DNA of 64,000 nucleotides from Pseudomonas sp. StFLB209 (GTDB lineage Bacteria > Pseudomonadota > Gammaproteobacteria > Pseudomonadales > Pseudomonadaceae): contig NZ_AP014637.1 in NCBI RefSeq assembly GCF_000829415.1, forward strand, positions 1,562,001 through 1,626,000, given 5' to 3'. Each line of letters starts with the position of its first letter. Position 1 is the stretch's first letter. The position numbers and the translations under genes were made by a program. This document shows positions 19,622-27,721 of this stretch, one piece after another. A model generated the notes under the pieces. It was not told where the DNA came from and did no database searches. It worked only from the letters and a program-made list of their open reading frames with translations.

Positions 19622-20071
19622 GTGGCCTATTGGCTGATGAAGTCCGAGCCCGACGAGTTCTCGATCAGCGACCTGCAGCGCCTGGGCACGGCGCGCTGGG
19701 ACGGGGTACGCAACTACCAGGCACGCAACTTCCTGCGCGCCATGGCCGAGGGCGACTCATTCTTTTTCTACCATTCCAGTTGCCCGCAACCGGGCATTGC
19801 CGGGATCGGCACCATCACCCGCACAGCCTACCCGGACCCAACGGCGCTGGACCCGGACAGCCACTACTTCGATGCCAAGGCCAATGCGGACAAGAATCCG
19901 TGGAGCGCTATCGAAGTGAGCTTCGAAGCGATCTTCCCGAACGTGTTGGGGCTGGACTTTCTCAAACAGCAAAGCGCGCTGGAACAGCTGCCTCTGGTAC
20001 AGAAAGGCAGCCGCCTGTCGGTGATGCCAGTGACCGCCGAGCAGTGGGCGGCGATCCTGGCCTTGCGCTGA
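19622..20071 (+). CDS. EVE-domain protein
   Basis: This 149-residue protein is a single EVE domain, a PUA-like fold that reads modified bases in nucleic acids. It starts MAYWLMKSEPDEFSI, the family hallmark, with WDGVRNYQARNFLR and FFYHSS following. The start is a GTG at 19622, with CAGGAG about 9 bases upstream; the ATG at 19583 would add a foreign hydrophobic leader. It abuts the stop of the convergent FliL-like gene. Confidence 0.92.
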   Translation: MAYWLMKSEPDEFSISDLQRLGTARWDGVRNYQARNFLRAMAEGDSFFFYHSSCPQPGIAGIGTITRTAYPDPTALDPDSHYFDAKANADKNPWSAIEVSFEAIFPNVLGLDFLKQQSALEQLPLVQKGSRLSVMPVTAEQWAAILALR

Positions 20072-20482
20072 TTACTGGGCGATCAGGTTGTTGAACAGCA
20101 GGTCTTCCACGATCGGCTTGCCCTCTTCGGTGGTCAGCACCTGCTGGACCTGCTTGAGGGCTTCCTGGCGCAGCGCCTCCTTGGCCTCGGCCGAACTCAT
20201 GCTCTCGACCGTCTGCTGCGAGAACAGCGCCACCAGCTGGTTGCGGATCAAGGCGTCATTGCGCTTGACCGCAGTCTGCGCATCGGCGCCGGTAACCCGC
20301 ACGGCAATATCGGCCTTGTAAACGCGCAGCTTCGGACCGCCATCGAGCGCGTAATTGCCCACAAAGGGCGGCGCCAGGCTCACATAAGCCGGCTTGGGCG
20401 CGGCATCTTCTTCCTTCTTCTCTTCAGCCTGCGCCAAGGCGGGCAGCGACAGAGCCAGCAACATCAAGATCCACGCTTTCAC
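20072..20482 (-). CDS. FliL-like secreted protein
   Basis: This 136-residue protein has an N-terminal signal sequence (core WILMLLALSLPALAQA), an acidic linker and a FliL-like C-terminal domain (YVSLAPPFVGNY..., LRVYKADIAVRV, QLVALFSQQT). It is not in a flagellar cluster. The start is placed at a GTG (20482) with AAGGAG 7 bases upstream; the ATG at 20524 would precede this site. It is probably a periplasmic or membrane-anchored member of the FliL superfamily with unknown partner. Confidence 0.85.
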   Translation of the reverse strand: MKAWILMLLALSLPALAQAEEKKEEDAAPKPAYVSLAPPFVGNYALDGGPKLRVYKADIAVRVTGADAQTAVKRNDALIRNQLVALFSQQTVESMSSAEAKEALRQEALKQVQQVLTTEEGKPIVEDLLFNNLIAQ

Positions 20483-20891
20483 AATCCACTCCTTCAATTC
20501 GTGTGCACCGGGATTGTCCGGCAACTTTCCTGTGGAGGAAAGCGGCGACGGCCTCCGGCTGACAGCCTCTCACCGACAGGCCAGTGACCTGAACAGCGCT
20601 TGTGCAGAGCATATCGGCCGCTGAGAGAAAAGGAATAGCCCCCAGAGCCTGGTGGTGTCGGCGAAGGCGTCATGCCCGCCGCCAACATAGCAACGGCCTG
20701 AACCTGTTCAGCGGCTGAATAGGAGTCCTGGCGGCAGGGTCAATTCGTCCTTTGGAAGGTAAGGGGCAACTTTTGATTATCGAGGCACGTGTCGTAGAAC
20801 CGTCGTTAAAGTGCAGAAAAGGGCAACTTAAGCAAGAGCAATCAATAACCCAGGCACAGATAAAACAATCATTTACCACCCACACAATTAA
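20483..20891. other. Gene-free, AT-rich approach to the pyocin remnant
   Basis: No supported gene is present. The left part (to ~20690) has normal GC. From about 20830 to 20940 the sequence becomes strikingly A-rich and GC-poor. A short direct repeat, GGGCAACTT, occurs near 20764 and 20821. No PrtN-type P-box, start codon with ribosome binding site, or terminator was recognised. This looks like a junction where the front of a pyocin gene was lost. Confidence 0.55.
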
Positions 20892-21683
20892 GCCAAACAA
20901 AAAAGAAAAACAACAAACAATATAGACATATACCACCTCAACAACCTGAAAATAACCAACGATGGCGTAGCTGTCGGCACTAAAGTTCGTGTACGACATT
21001 TCACCTACAATGCCCAGAACAAGACCTACGAGTTCATTCGTGACGGCGACACCACACCGGCACTGGTGTGGACTCCAATAGAACAACCTGCAGACAGCTC
21101 CACAAGCTTTCCAGGCCAGAAACCATTACTGCCAGCCGACCCGGGCACTGATGTATCGCCACAGGAAGGCTGGCTCGAAGACCTGCCAGACTTCGCCAAT
21201 AACGATCCTGATGACTACATCCTCGTCTTTCCGCCAGGCTCCGGGCTGCCTGACACATATATTCTTTTCAAGGATCCACGAGATATTCCAGGAACGGCAA
21301 CAGGCTATGGCAAGCCTGTGACAGGAGTCTGGTTGGGCGAAACTACACGCGGACGCGGAGTACCCATTCCGGAGCATATCGCTGACCAACTGAGAGGAAG
21401 AAATTTTTCAAGCTTCCGCAAATTCAGAGAGGCGTTATGGGCGGCAATAGCCAACGATCCCGATCTACAAAAACAATTCACAGGACAAAACAAGCTGGAA
21501 ATGAGCCAGGGACGCGCCCCTTACGCCAGAGCGGAAGACCAAGCAGGAGACAATAAAAAATTTGAAGTACATCACCCGCATGAAATTGCTCATGGCGGCG
21601 CGGTATATGACATAGACAACATGCTTATCATGACGCCAAGACGACACATAGAGCACCATCAAAGGAAAGCAAATGAAAACTAA
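20892..21683 (+). pseudogene. S-type pyocin, 5'-truncated: pyocin domain plus HNH DNase domain
   Basis: The open frame carries the C-terminal part of a DNA-degrading S-type bacteriocin. Pyocin-family similarity is recognisable from about 20943 (GVAVGTKVRVR, TYNAQNKTYEF, DGDTTPALVWTP). It continues through the pyocin domain (DDYILVFPPGSGLPDTYILF) and the DNase domain (GRGVPIPEHIADQLRGR onward), ending in an HNH/beta-beta-alpha-metal motif (EVHHPHEIAHGG...DIDNMLIMTPRRHIEHH by key residues). No in-frame ATG with a ribosome binding site exists: an in-frame stop sits at 20889 and the first candidate start is a GTG at 21066. Receptor-binding and translocation domains are absent. The nuclease active site looks intact. 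Confidence 0.85.
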
Positions 21684-21951
21684 ATTTGAAGACTATACAG
21701 AAAACGAATTTCTTGATTTTCTTAAAGACTTTTGCTCCATTCCAGAAAACATTACGAATGAAGAGTTCGAGCGCCGCAGAGCAAAAATGCTCAAGCATTT
21801 TGAGGAAGTAACCGAGCACCCTGCCAGATCCGACGTAATTTTCTATCCAGAAGCGGATCAGGAAGACAGCCCAGAGGGCATGCTCAAAACCGTCAAGGAA
21901 TGGCGTGAGAAGAACGGAAAGCCGGGCTTCAAGTCAGCTGATAACAATTAA
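21673..21951 (+). CDS. Colicin/pyocin DNase immunity protein (Im family)
   Basis: This small acidic cytoplasmic protein binds and inhibits the cognate HNH DNase. Its 92 residues match the Im2/Im9 pattern: an N-terminal helix (YTENEFLDFLKDFC), a variable specificity helix around EEFERRRAKMLKHFEEVTEHP, and the conserved SDVIFYPE segment, in which the DxxYYP-type contact appears as VIFYP. AAAGGAAAG lies just before the ATG. It overlaps the nuclease 3' end by 11 bases, the classic coupling of toxin and immunity. It is intact even though the toxin is truncated, so it may persist as an orphan immunity gene. GC is well below that of the neighbours. Confidence 0.92.
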   Translation: MKTKFEDYTENEFLDFLKDFCSIPENITNEEFERRRAKMLKHFEEVTEHPARSDVIFYPEADQEDSPEGMLKTVKEWREKNGKPGFKSADNN

Positions 21952-22027
21952 CTTTTAAAGAAACCTAGGCGACTGAATGTAATTCTTCCGCCGCCTTTAC
22001 CCATAACAATGTAAACAAGGATGCATC

Positions 22028-22765
22028 ATGGACGAACAAGCCAACCTCCACGCCCTCCCCGATTTTCTCAGGGCAGAGCTTTCAGGGCACGTGGGGAACA
22101 TCGCAAGCCTTACACCGCTTCAGAGGGTAGCCCGATACCGCGCAAGTGCTGAGCAGCTTATTGCAAACAAAAGAGCAGGTTTACAGCAGGAACATGTGAA
22201 TCATGCTCAGTCGGTACATTTTTTAAGTACGGTTCGATACACAAAAGAAGATCTGGAGTTGAGCAACCGTCTACGCAGCATGCCTGGCATTCGACCAACT
22301 GATCTTGACTCGATGGCTATCGATGCAATTTTCTTCCTGGAATCGAATCGGCACCTGATGGAATTCATCGCCGGGCTGGGCCAGCTTGAAGCTCATTTGG
22401 CCGAACAGGAGCGGTTGCGAGCCCAGCAGCAAGCGCAAGAAGCTGCCCGCTTGCATACTCAGCGGCTCGCTGAGGAAACTGCACGCCGTTTACAGGCAGA
22501 AGAAGCCGCCCGCAAGCTTGCCCAGCAAAAGGCTGAGCAAGAGGCACTGCGAGCAACAACGGTGGCGATCCTCCCGGCCTCATCAATCGAACTGACTTTC
22601 GGCCCACAGGCCACTGCCGATGTCACGACCGCAATTGCGACGCTGAAGAGCAGTATTGATCAAGCGATCACTGTCTTTTCCGAAACACTCCGTCCTCATG
22701 CCGCCCATTTGCAAGACCCGAACGTCCAGAACTTGCTGGAGTTGAGCGGTGCTGAACGAAACTAA
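22028..22765 (+). CDS. Unknown protein with long coiled coil, bacteriocin-like middle domain
   Basis: This 245-residue protein has no signal peptide or membrane helix. Residues 1-110 are mixed helical. Residues ~120-180 are an Ala/Gln/Glu/Arg-rich coiled coil (LAEQERLRAQQQAQEAAR onward), and the rest is a small globular end. The LIANKRAGLQQE and coiled-coil segments remind me of the central region of some S-type bacteriocins, which is inference. It has an AAGG site 7 bases before the ATG and follows the immunity gene by 76 bases. It could be a separated bacteriocin fragment or an independent accessory protein. Confidence 0.65.
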   Translation: MDEQANLHALPDFLRAELSGHVGNIASLTPLQRVARYRASAEQLIANKRAGLQQEHVNHAQSVHFLSTVRYTKEDLELSNRLRSMPGIRPTDLDSMAIDAIFFLESNRHLMEFIAGLGQLEAHLAEQERLRAQQQAQEAARLHTQRLAEETARRLQAEEAARKLAQQKAEQEALRATTVAILPASSIELTFGPQATADVTTAIATLKSSIDQAITVFSETLRPHAAHLQDPNVQNLLELSGAERN

Positions 22766-22833
22766 CCGTAAACCAGCCGCCCCGCTTTGGCAGTTGGGCG
22801 GTTCTGCCGCCCACATCCTTATTCTAGAATCTC

Positions 22834-23484
22834 TTATATCGCCTCCCGGACCTTCTCCGGTAACTGGTCGACGTAGCGACTCGCCGGGTTGGATTTACAC
22901 CGGGCAATGATATCTGCACGCGCCTCCAGTAACGCCACGACCAAGTCCTGACGCTGTGCGTCAGAGAGGTAAGTACGGATCATCGGATCGTGAGACAGGT
23001 AGCGCTCAGTCTGTTCAAAAACGCTGGGGTCACTCGAACGGCGAGGCAGCCACCAGGCGTTTCTTTTACGCACTTGTTCGTTGAGCTGATGACAAAGCAC
23101 CTTCTTGAGCTTGACGTTGTGAGCAAGCGACTGCCGCTGACCTTCCGTCTCCCCATAATTCACAGTGACTCTTATCACCTCGCCCTCTGGCGATGAGGCA
23201 GGCGGGGTCCAGGACTGGAAGCGCCACTGTTCGACGGCCTTGCGGGCAATCGCGATGAACTCCGGATCAGTGCCTTCGACCACTTCGACAAACTGCACCG
23301 AGCCATCGCGCCGCACCAGGATGCGAACGGAGATCTGCGCTGGCCAGGGCGCGTCCCGTAGCGATTGGGGACGCTCGAAATCCGGCATATGCAACGGTAC
23401 GGGCCATGAATTGGCGGCCATGACCTGATTCGCCAACAGGCCGGCAACCATCACAAAAATGCAGACAATCATCTTGCCGGGCAT
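22834..23484 (-). CDS. Secreted TonB C-terminal-fold protein (copy 2)
   Basis: This 216-residue protein has a signal peptide (MPGKMIVCIFVMVAGLLANQ, cleavage near VMA). A TonB C-terminal-like domain follows in the first half: ISVRILVRRDGSVQFVEVVEG and AIARKAVEQWRFQSW are the diagnostic strands and helix (ends ISVRIL and FQSW). The second half is a helical domain shared with the upstream neighbour, including the DxRY-like ending KSNPASRYVDQLP. It has no Pro-rich spacer, so it is not a classic TonB. It starts immediately after the stop of its paralogue, forming a two-gene operon. Confidence 0.8.
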   Translation of the reverse strand: MPGKMIVCIFVMVAGLLANQVMAANSWPVPLHMPDFERPQSLRDAPWPAQISVRILVRRDGSVQFVEVVEGTDPEFIAIARKAVEQWRFQSWTPPASSPEGEVIRVTVNYGETEGQRQSLAHNVKLKKVLCHQLNEQVRKRNAWWLPRRSSDPSVFEQTERYLSHDPMIRTYLSDAQRQDLVVALLEARADIIARCKSNPASRYVDQLPEKVREAI

Positions 23485-24144
23485 TTACAACCCCTCCTGC
23501 GGCTCAGCCGCCGTGACCAGCATCCTTGTGATCGGTAGGGGCAAGTAATCGCCATAACGACGCTCAGGATTACGCCGGCAGCTTCTGATGATCCGGGGAA
23601 TGGCCGCTTCCAGCTTTTTGAGCATGTCGTGGCGTTCGGCTTCGCTGTGTTGCGAGGCCGCATAGCTGCTGTGCAAGAATTGACCGGTGTACCAGAACAG
23701 GTCTATCTGGGTCAGTGACGCATTGGGAAACTGCCGTATCTGGGCCTGGACCTCATAGTTGAGGTAGGCGCAGCGAACATTGCCAAGGCCGATGTTGATC
23801 TCGGTATTGAAGCTGGCCAGACCGTGAGAGCCGAAGATCACCGGCAAGGTAAAGGCGACCCGCGCCGGGGCGCCGACGGTACCGAGCCAGGGCCTGAACT
23901 GCCAGCGGCTCAACGCCTGCTGTGCAGCCTGCGCCAGCGCCGGGTGGCTGCTTTCGATCACCTGGACCTCGACCACCGTACCCTGGGCGTTGACCACCAT
24001 CAGCGCGCGCACCTTGCCAGCGTGCCGCGCCTGGACCATCGGCTGCGGAAAGTCCGGCGCCGGGGTCCGTACCGGCACCAGCAGCCCTGGCGCACCCTCG
24101 GCCGTACACGCGAATAAACATACAACCATCATCAGCCATTTCAT
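23485..24144 (-). CDS. Secreted TonB C-terminal-fold protein (copy 1)
   Basis: This is the paralogue of the next gene: 219 residues, signal peptide (MKWLMMVVCLFACTAEG), and a TonB_C-like domain with KVRALMVVNAQGTVVEVQVI and QAAQQALSRWQFRPW (the usual WxFxPa motif). The C-terminal helical domain ends RRNPERRYGDYLP, matching the partner's ending. An AGGAGGGG ribosome binding site for the partner lies inside this gene's last codons. The pair probably acts in the periplasm; substrate and receptor are unknown. Confidence 0.8.
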   Translation of the reverse strand: MKWLMMVVCLFACTAEGAPGLLVPVRTPAPDFPQPMVQARHAGKVRALMVVNAQGTVVEVQVIESSHPALAQAAQQALSRWQFRPWLGTVGAPARVAFTLPVIFGSHGLASFNTEINIGLGNVRCAYLNYEVQAQIRQFPNASLTQIDLFWYTGQFLHSSYAASQHSEAERHDMLKKLEAAIPRIIRSCRRNPERRYGDYLPLPITRMLVTAAEPQEGL

Positions 24145-24402
24145 TTGGGTGCCCGCCAGTCAAGCGCTTGAGCGCAATGCAGGCGATGCTAGGCGCAGCT
24201 GGCAGGGGCTAGAAGTTCATGGCTTCCGAGGGCTGTGTAGGAACGCTCTGAAATAACTGGTATGCCAGTGAACAATTCTGCAATAGCCCACCCTAGTGAA
24301 CCCTTGGGTTTGGCTCAGGCCTGGCCGGCAATGTTCACAAATGAACGGAAAACATTAGTTTTTTGCGATTTCTTTGTATCAGGATGCTGCTTTTTTCTGT
24401 AA

Positions 24403-24425
24403 CGAAAATGTAAGATTCATTTTCG
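24403..24425. promoter_or_regulatory. Inverted repeat upstream of glpT, candidate GlpR operator
   Basis: CGAAAATG and CATTTTCG, 8-bp perfect arms with a 7-base spacer, end 29 bases before the glpT start codon. The position and the TTTTCG half-site fit a DeoR-family GlpR operator for glycerol-3-phosphate control. Binding is inferred, not shown. Confidence 0.5.
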
Positions 24426-24454
24426 CAAAAGAACAAGAACCGGAGCATCCCCCA

Positions 24455-25804
24455 ATGTTTGCGTTTTTCCGTCCTGCCCCCCACAAGGCCCCGCTGCCTG
24501 AAGAACAGATCGACAGCACCTATCGGCGTCTGCGCTGGCAGGTCTTCGCCGGCATTTTCATCGGTTATGCCGGTTACTACCTGCTGCGCAAGAACTTCTC
24601 GCTGGCCATGCCCTACCTGATCGAGGAAGGCTACACCCGTGGCCAACTGGGCGTGGCGATGTCGGCCATTGCCATTGCCTATGGCCTTTCCAAGTTCCTC
24701 ATGGGGCTGGTGTCCGACCGCTCCAACCCACGCTACTTCCTGCCGTTCGGCCTGCTGGTCTCGGCGGGTGTCATGTTCGTGTTCGGTTTCGCACCTTGGG
24801 CGACGTCCAGCGTGACGATCATGTTTATCCTGCTGTTCATCAACGGCTGGGCCCAGGGCATGGGCTGGCCGCCCAGCGGGCGGACCATGGTGCACTGGTG
24901 GTCGCAGAAAGAACGCGGCGGCGTCGTGTCGTTGTGGAACGTGGCGCACAACGTCGGGGGCGGCCTGATCGGTCCGCTGTTCCTGCTCGGCCTGGGCTGG
25001 ACCAACGACTGGCATGCGGCGTTCTATGTGCCGGCGGCGGTGGCTCTGCTGGTGGCAGTGTTCGCGTTCGCAACCATGCGCGACACCCCGCAATCGGTAG
25101 GTCTGCCGCCGATCGAGCAATACAAGAACGACTACCCGCAAGGCTACGACGCCAGCCACGAACAGGAATTCAGCACCAAGGAAATCTTCGTCAAGTATGT
25201 GCTGCGCAACAAACTGCTGTGGTACATCGCCTTGGCCAACGTGTTCGTCTATCTGCTGCGCTATGGCGTACTGGACTGGGCACCGACCTACCTGAAAGAA
25301 GCCAAGCACTTCACCGTCGACAAGACCTCGTGGGCCTATTTCCTGTACGAATGGGCAGGTATTCCGGGCACCCTGCTGTGTGGCTGGATGTCAGACAAGA
25401 TCTTCAAGGGCAATCGCGGCCTGACCGGCATGGTGTTCATGGCGCTGGTGACCGTCGCCACCCTGGTCTATTGGCTGAACCCGCCGGGTAACCCGACCGT
25501 AGACATGATCGCCCTGGTCTCGATCGGCTTCCTGATCTACGGCCCGGTCATGCTGATCGGTCTGCAAGCCCTTGAACTGGCGCCAAAGAAAGCTGCCGGT
25601 ACTGCGGCAGGTTTTACCGGGCTGTTCGGCTATCTGGGCGGTTCGGTCGCAGCCAGTGCCGCGATTGGTTACACCGTGGACCACTACGGCTGGGACGGCG
25701 GCTTCGTGCTGTTGATCGGTGCCTGCATCCTGGCCATGGCGTTCCTGGCGCCAACCCTTAAGCACAAACAGGTCGCCAGCACCTCACGCGAAAGCAAGGC
25801 CTGA
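24455..25804 (+). CDS. glpT: Glycerol-3-phosphate transporter
   Basis: This inner-membrane antiporter of the organophosphate:phosphate MFS family imports glycerol-3-phosphate in exchange for phosphate, and also admits fosfomycin. It has 449 residues and 12 predicted helices. Early GlpT blocks ([19 protein letters not shown] and [15 protein letters not shown]) include the substrate-binding Arg of YYLLRKN. The start at 24455 ([11 protein letters not shown]) fits the family; the frame from 24374 does not. It converges with chaC on a hairpin that spans both stops. Confidence 0.95.
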   Translation: MFAFFRPAPHKAPLPEEQIDSTYRRLRWQVFAGIFIGYAGYYLLRKNFSLAMPYLIEEGYTRGQLGVAMSAIAIAYGLSKFLMGLVSDRSNPRYFLPFGLLVSAGVMFVFGFAPWATSSVTIMFILLFINGWAQGMGWPPSGRTMVHWWSQKERGGVVSLWNVAHNVGGGLIGPLFLLGLGWTNDWHAAFYVPAAVALLVAVFAFATMRDTPQSVGLPPIEQYKNDYPQGYDASHEQEFSTKEIFVKYVLRNKLLWYIALANVFVYLLRYGVLDWAPTYLKEAKHFTVDKTSWAYFLYEWAGIPGTLLCGWMSDKIFKGNRGLTGMVFMALVTVATLVYWLNPPGNPTVDMIALVSIGFLIYGPVMLIGLQALELAPKKAAGTAAGFTGLFGYLGGSVAASAAIGYTVDHYGWDGGFVLLIGACILAMAFLAPTLKHKQVASTSRESKA

Positions 25805-25821
25805 ATCAGCCTGATTCAGGC
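25799..25821. terminator. Hairpin spanning the glpT and chaC stop codons
   Basis: GCCTGAATCA, loop GCC, TGATTCAGGC: a perfect 10-bp stem. It covers the glpT TGA and overlaps the chaC stop. There is no U tract, so it may act as a processing/stability hairpin or a weak bidirectional terminator. Confidence 0.55.
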
Positions 25822-26481
25822 GCGTGCAGCACAGCGCTTGAGCCGCGCCTCCAGATTAAGATCTGGCATGGCGTGGCTGCGCAGCGCCTGAACGGTCTGC
25901 TGCACATAATCGTGAGTCGTTCCTGAGCGCCCACAGGCGCTGGCCAGCACCTGGCTCAGGACGCTGTCGGGCAGATTGCCTGCGTAGCTGGGCAAATGCC
26001 GCTCCAGCACAAACCCTAACGCCTTGATCTTGCGACCATCCTCCAGTCGGCAACTGAGCCAGTGCGGACGATAGGAGGGGTAAGGCATCTCGCGCTTCCA
26101 CAGCGCCAGCAACGACTCTTCCAGGCAGTGCTCAGGTAAACGATAGGCAACGCCAGTACACGAGCCACCACGATCCAGGCCAAATACCAGCCCGGGAGCT
26201 GCCGGCGTGCCACGATGCTCGTGGGACCACAGGTACAGCCCGCGGTGATAACCGTGCACCCGCGCGCGCTGACGCTCCACGGTAGAGCATTCCGGACGCC
26301 AGATCAGCGAGCCATAAGCGAACAGCCAGACCGGCCCGCCCTGGTGCTGTTGCAGCGTGGCGTGCATCGAGGCCAGCAGTTGCTCGTGGGTCAACTGCGG
26401 ACCGAGGTCAATAACAGGAGGGTAAGTCAGCCCCAGACCGTCGTGTACGGCTGCGGCGAGATCGTTGATTGGATTGCCCAT
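25816..26481 (-). CDS. chaC: Gamma-glutamylcyclotransferase, ChaC family
   Basis: This enzyme cleaves glutathione to 5-oxoproline and Cys-Gly in the cytoplasm. It is 221 residues long, with the binding motif FAYGSLIWRPE near residue 55 and a conserved acidic residue in the EESLLALWKREMP region. It converges with glpT. The 274-base upstream gap contains no supported gene. Confidence 0.9.
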   Translation of the reverse strand: MGNPINDLAAAVHDGLGLTYPPVIDLGPQLTHEQLLASMHATLQQHQGGPVWLFAYGSLIWRPECSTVERQRARVHGYHRGLYLWSHEHRGTPAAPGLVFGLDRGGSCTGVAYRLPEHCLEESLLALWKREMPYPSYRPHWLSCRLEDGRKIKALGFVLERHLPSYAGNLPDSVLSQVLASACGRSGTTHDYVQQTVQALRSHAMPDLNLEARLKRCAARA

Positions 26482-26755
26482 GTATCCCCCTGGCGGGGTC
26501 AGCGCCAGTCATGGCCGGCCTTGCAGTGCGATGAAACGCTTTCTCCAGGCCTGCCGATCGTGCAAAAGCGAGTACCAAACGAATAAGGCGGCCAGCGATG
26601 AAACGATTCTGGCCACCGCTTCATACTGGCACGAAGCAATTTTTAATCCAACCGCACGAAGCTGCAAAACAGGTCTAAATACACCGCAAACCAAGAACTT
26701 TTAGGAATAACAGATCCTGCACTCGTCATATGCCGCACGCCACAGCCTGGCGCCG

Positions 26756-27721
26756 TCAGCGTGGCGCGTAGGCAAACACATCGGCGCGCATGTGATGTGC
26801 ATCCATGCCCGCTTCAACCAGCGCATCAAGGGTTGCATAAACCATTGCCGGTGAGCCGCTGGCATACACATAAACACCTGAGAGGTCGGCAATGTCTTCG
26901 CGAACAGCCTCGTGCAGCAGCCCGCAGCGCCCGTCCCAGCCACACAGGTCGCTAACCACCTTGTGCAGATGCAGGTTGGGCAGGCTCTGCCACTGCTCCC
27001 AATGCTCGATACCGTAGAAGTCCTCCGGACGGCGCACCCCCCAGTACAAATGCACCGGATGCTTGAAGCCGTTAGCCCGACAATGCTCGATCAGACTATG
27101 CATCTGCGCCATCCCGGTACCGGCGGCGATCAGCACCAGCGGGCCATCGGGCAGCTCGGCCAGATGGGTGTCACCCAATGGCAGCTCGACACGGGCGATG
27201 CCGTCACGCTGCAATTGCTCAAGCAATGCCCGGGCGCCCGCCTCACGGACCAGCACATGCAATTGCAGGTCGCGGCCGCTGTGCGGTGCACTGGCCAGCG
27301 AGAACGCCGACTTGCCGCCGCCGTCACGTTCGAGCATCAGGTACTGCCCGGCGTGATAGCGCGGCAGTTTGCCCGCCGGCGTGCGCAGGCCGATACGCCA
27401 GACATCGCCACCGACCGCCACGCACTCGCTGACCTGGCAGGCCAGCTTGCGCACCGGCAGTTCGCCCAAGGCCAGCACGCCGTCCCACAACACGATGCAG
27501 TCTTCCAGCGGCTCGGCCACACAGGTGTAGATCTCGCCGTGGTCGTGCTCCATGCCCGCCTGCGCGACCCGGCCTTCGACCAGCAGGGCTTCGCAGACAT
27601 GACAGTTACCGTTGCGGCAACTGTTCGGGCATTCATAGCCCAGCCGCTGGGCCGCCGCCAGAATGGCCTCGCCGGGCAAGGTATCGAGAACGGCGCCCGA
27701 AGGCTGCAAGGTTACGCGCAT
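26756..27721 (-). CDS. Ferredoxin-NAD(P)H reductase-type protein fused to 2Fe-2S domain
   Basis: This electron-transfer flavoprotein has 321 residues. An N-terminal plant-type ferredoxin domain has C35-x4-C40-x2-C43 and a later YTC cysteine. An FAD-binding domain and an NAD(P) domain (AAGTGMAQMHSLIEH) follow. The usual FAD motif RxYS reads S-A-F-S here, an altered first residue. The ATG at 27721 overlaps the ubiD stop by ATGA-type coupling; a TTG one codon earlier is possible. The physical coupling with ubiD is notable, since UbiD itself needs prenylated FMN but no reductase. It is annotated as CDP-6-deoxyglucoseen reductase-like in many genomes; the true substrate is unknown. Confidence 0.85.
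   Translation of the reverse strand: MRVTLQPSGAVLDTLPGEAILAAAQRLGYECPNSCRNGNCHVCEALLVEGRVAQAGMEHDHGEIYTCVAEPLEDCIVLWDGVLALGELPVRKLACQVSECVAVGGDVWRIGLRTPAGKLPRYHAGQYLMLERDGGGKSAFSLASAPHSGRDLQLHVLVREAGARALLEQLQRDGIARVELPLGDTHLAELPDGPLVLIAAGTGMAQMHSLIEHCRANGFKHPVHLYWGVRRPEDFYGIEHWEQWQSLPNLHLHKVVSDLCGWDGRCGLLHEAVREDIADLSGVYVYASGSPAMVYATLDALVEAGMDAHHMRADVFAYAPR

Noticed and set aside
20483..20891. Possible PrtN P-box promoter for the pyocin remnant
   Set aside because: No repeated ATTGnnGT-type pattern was found; only a short GGGCAACTT direct repeat.
21066..21683. GTG at 21066 as start of a full gene for the pyocin fragment
   Set aside because: Recognisable pyocin sequence continues upstream of it in the same frame and no ribosome binding site precedes it, so it is not a natural start.
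26482..26755. Small open frames between chaC and the reductase gene
   Set aside because: There is no ribosome binding site, no recognised protein and irregular composition; treated as intergenic.
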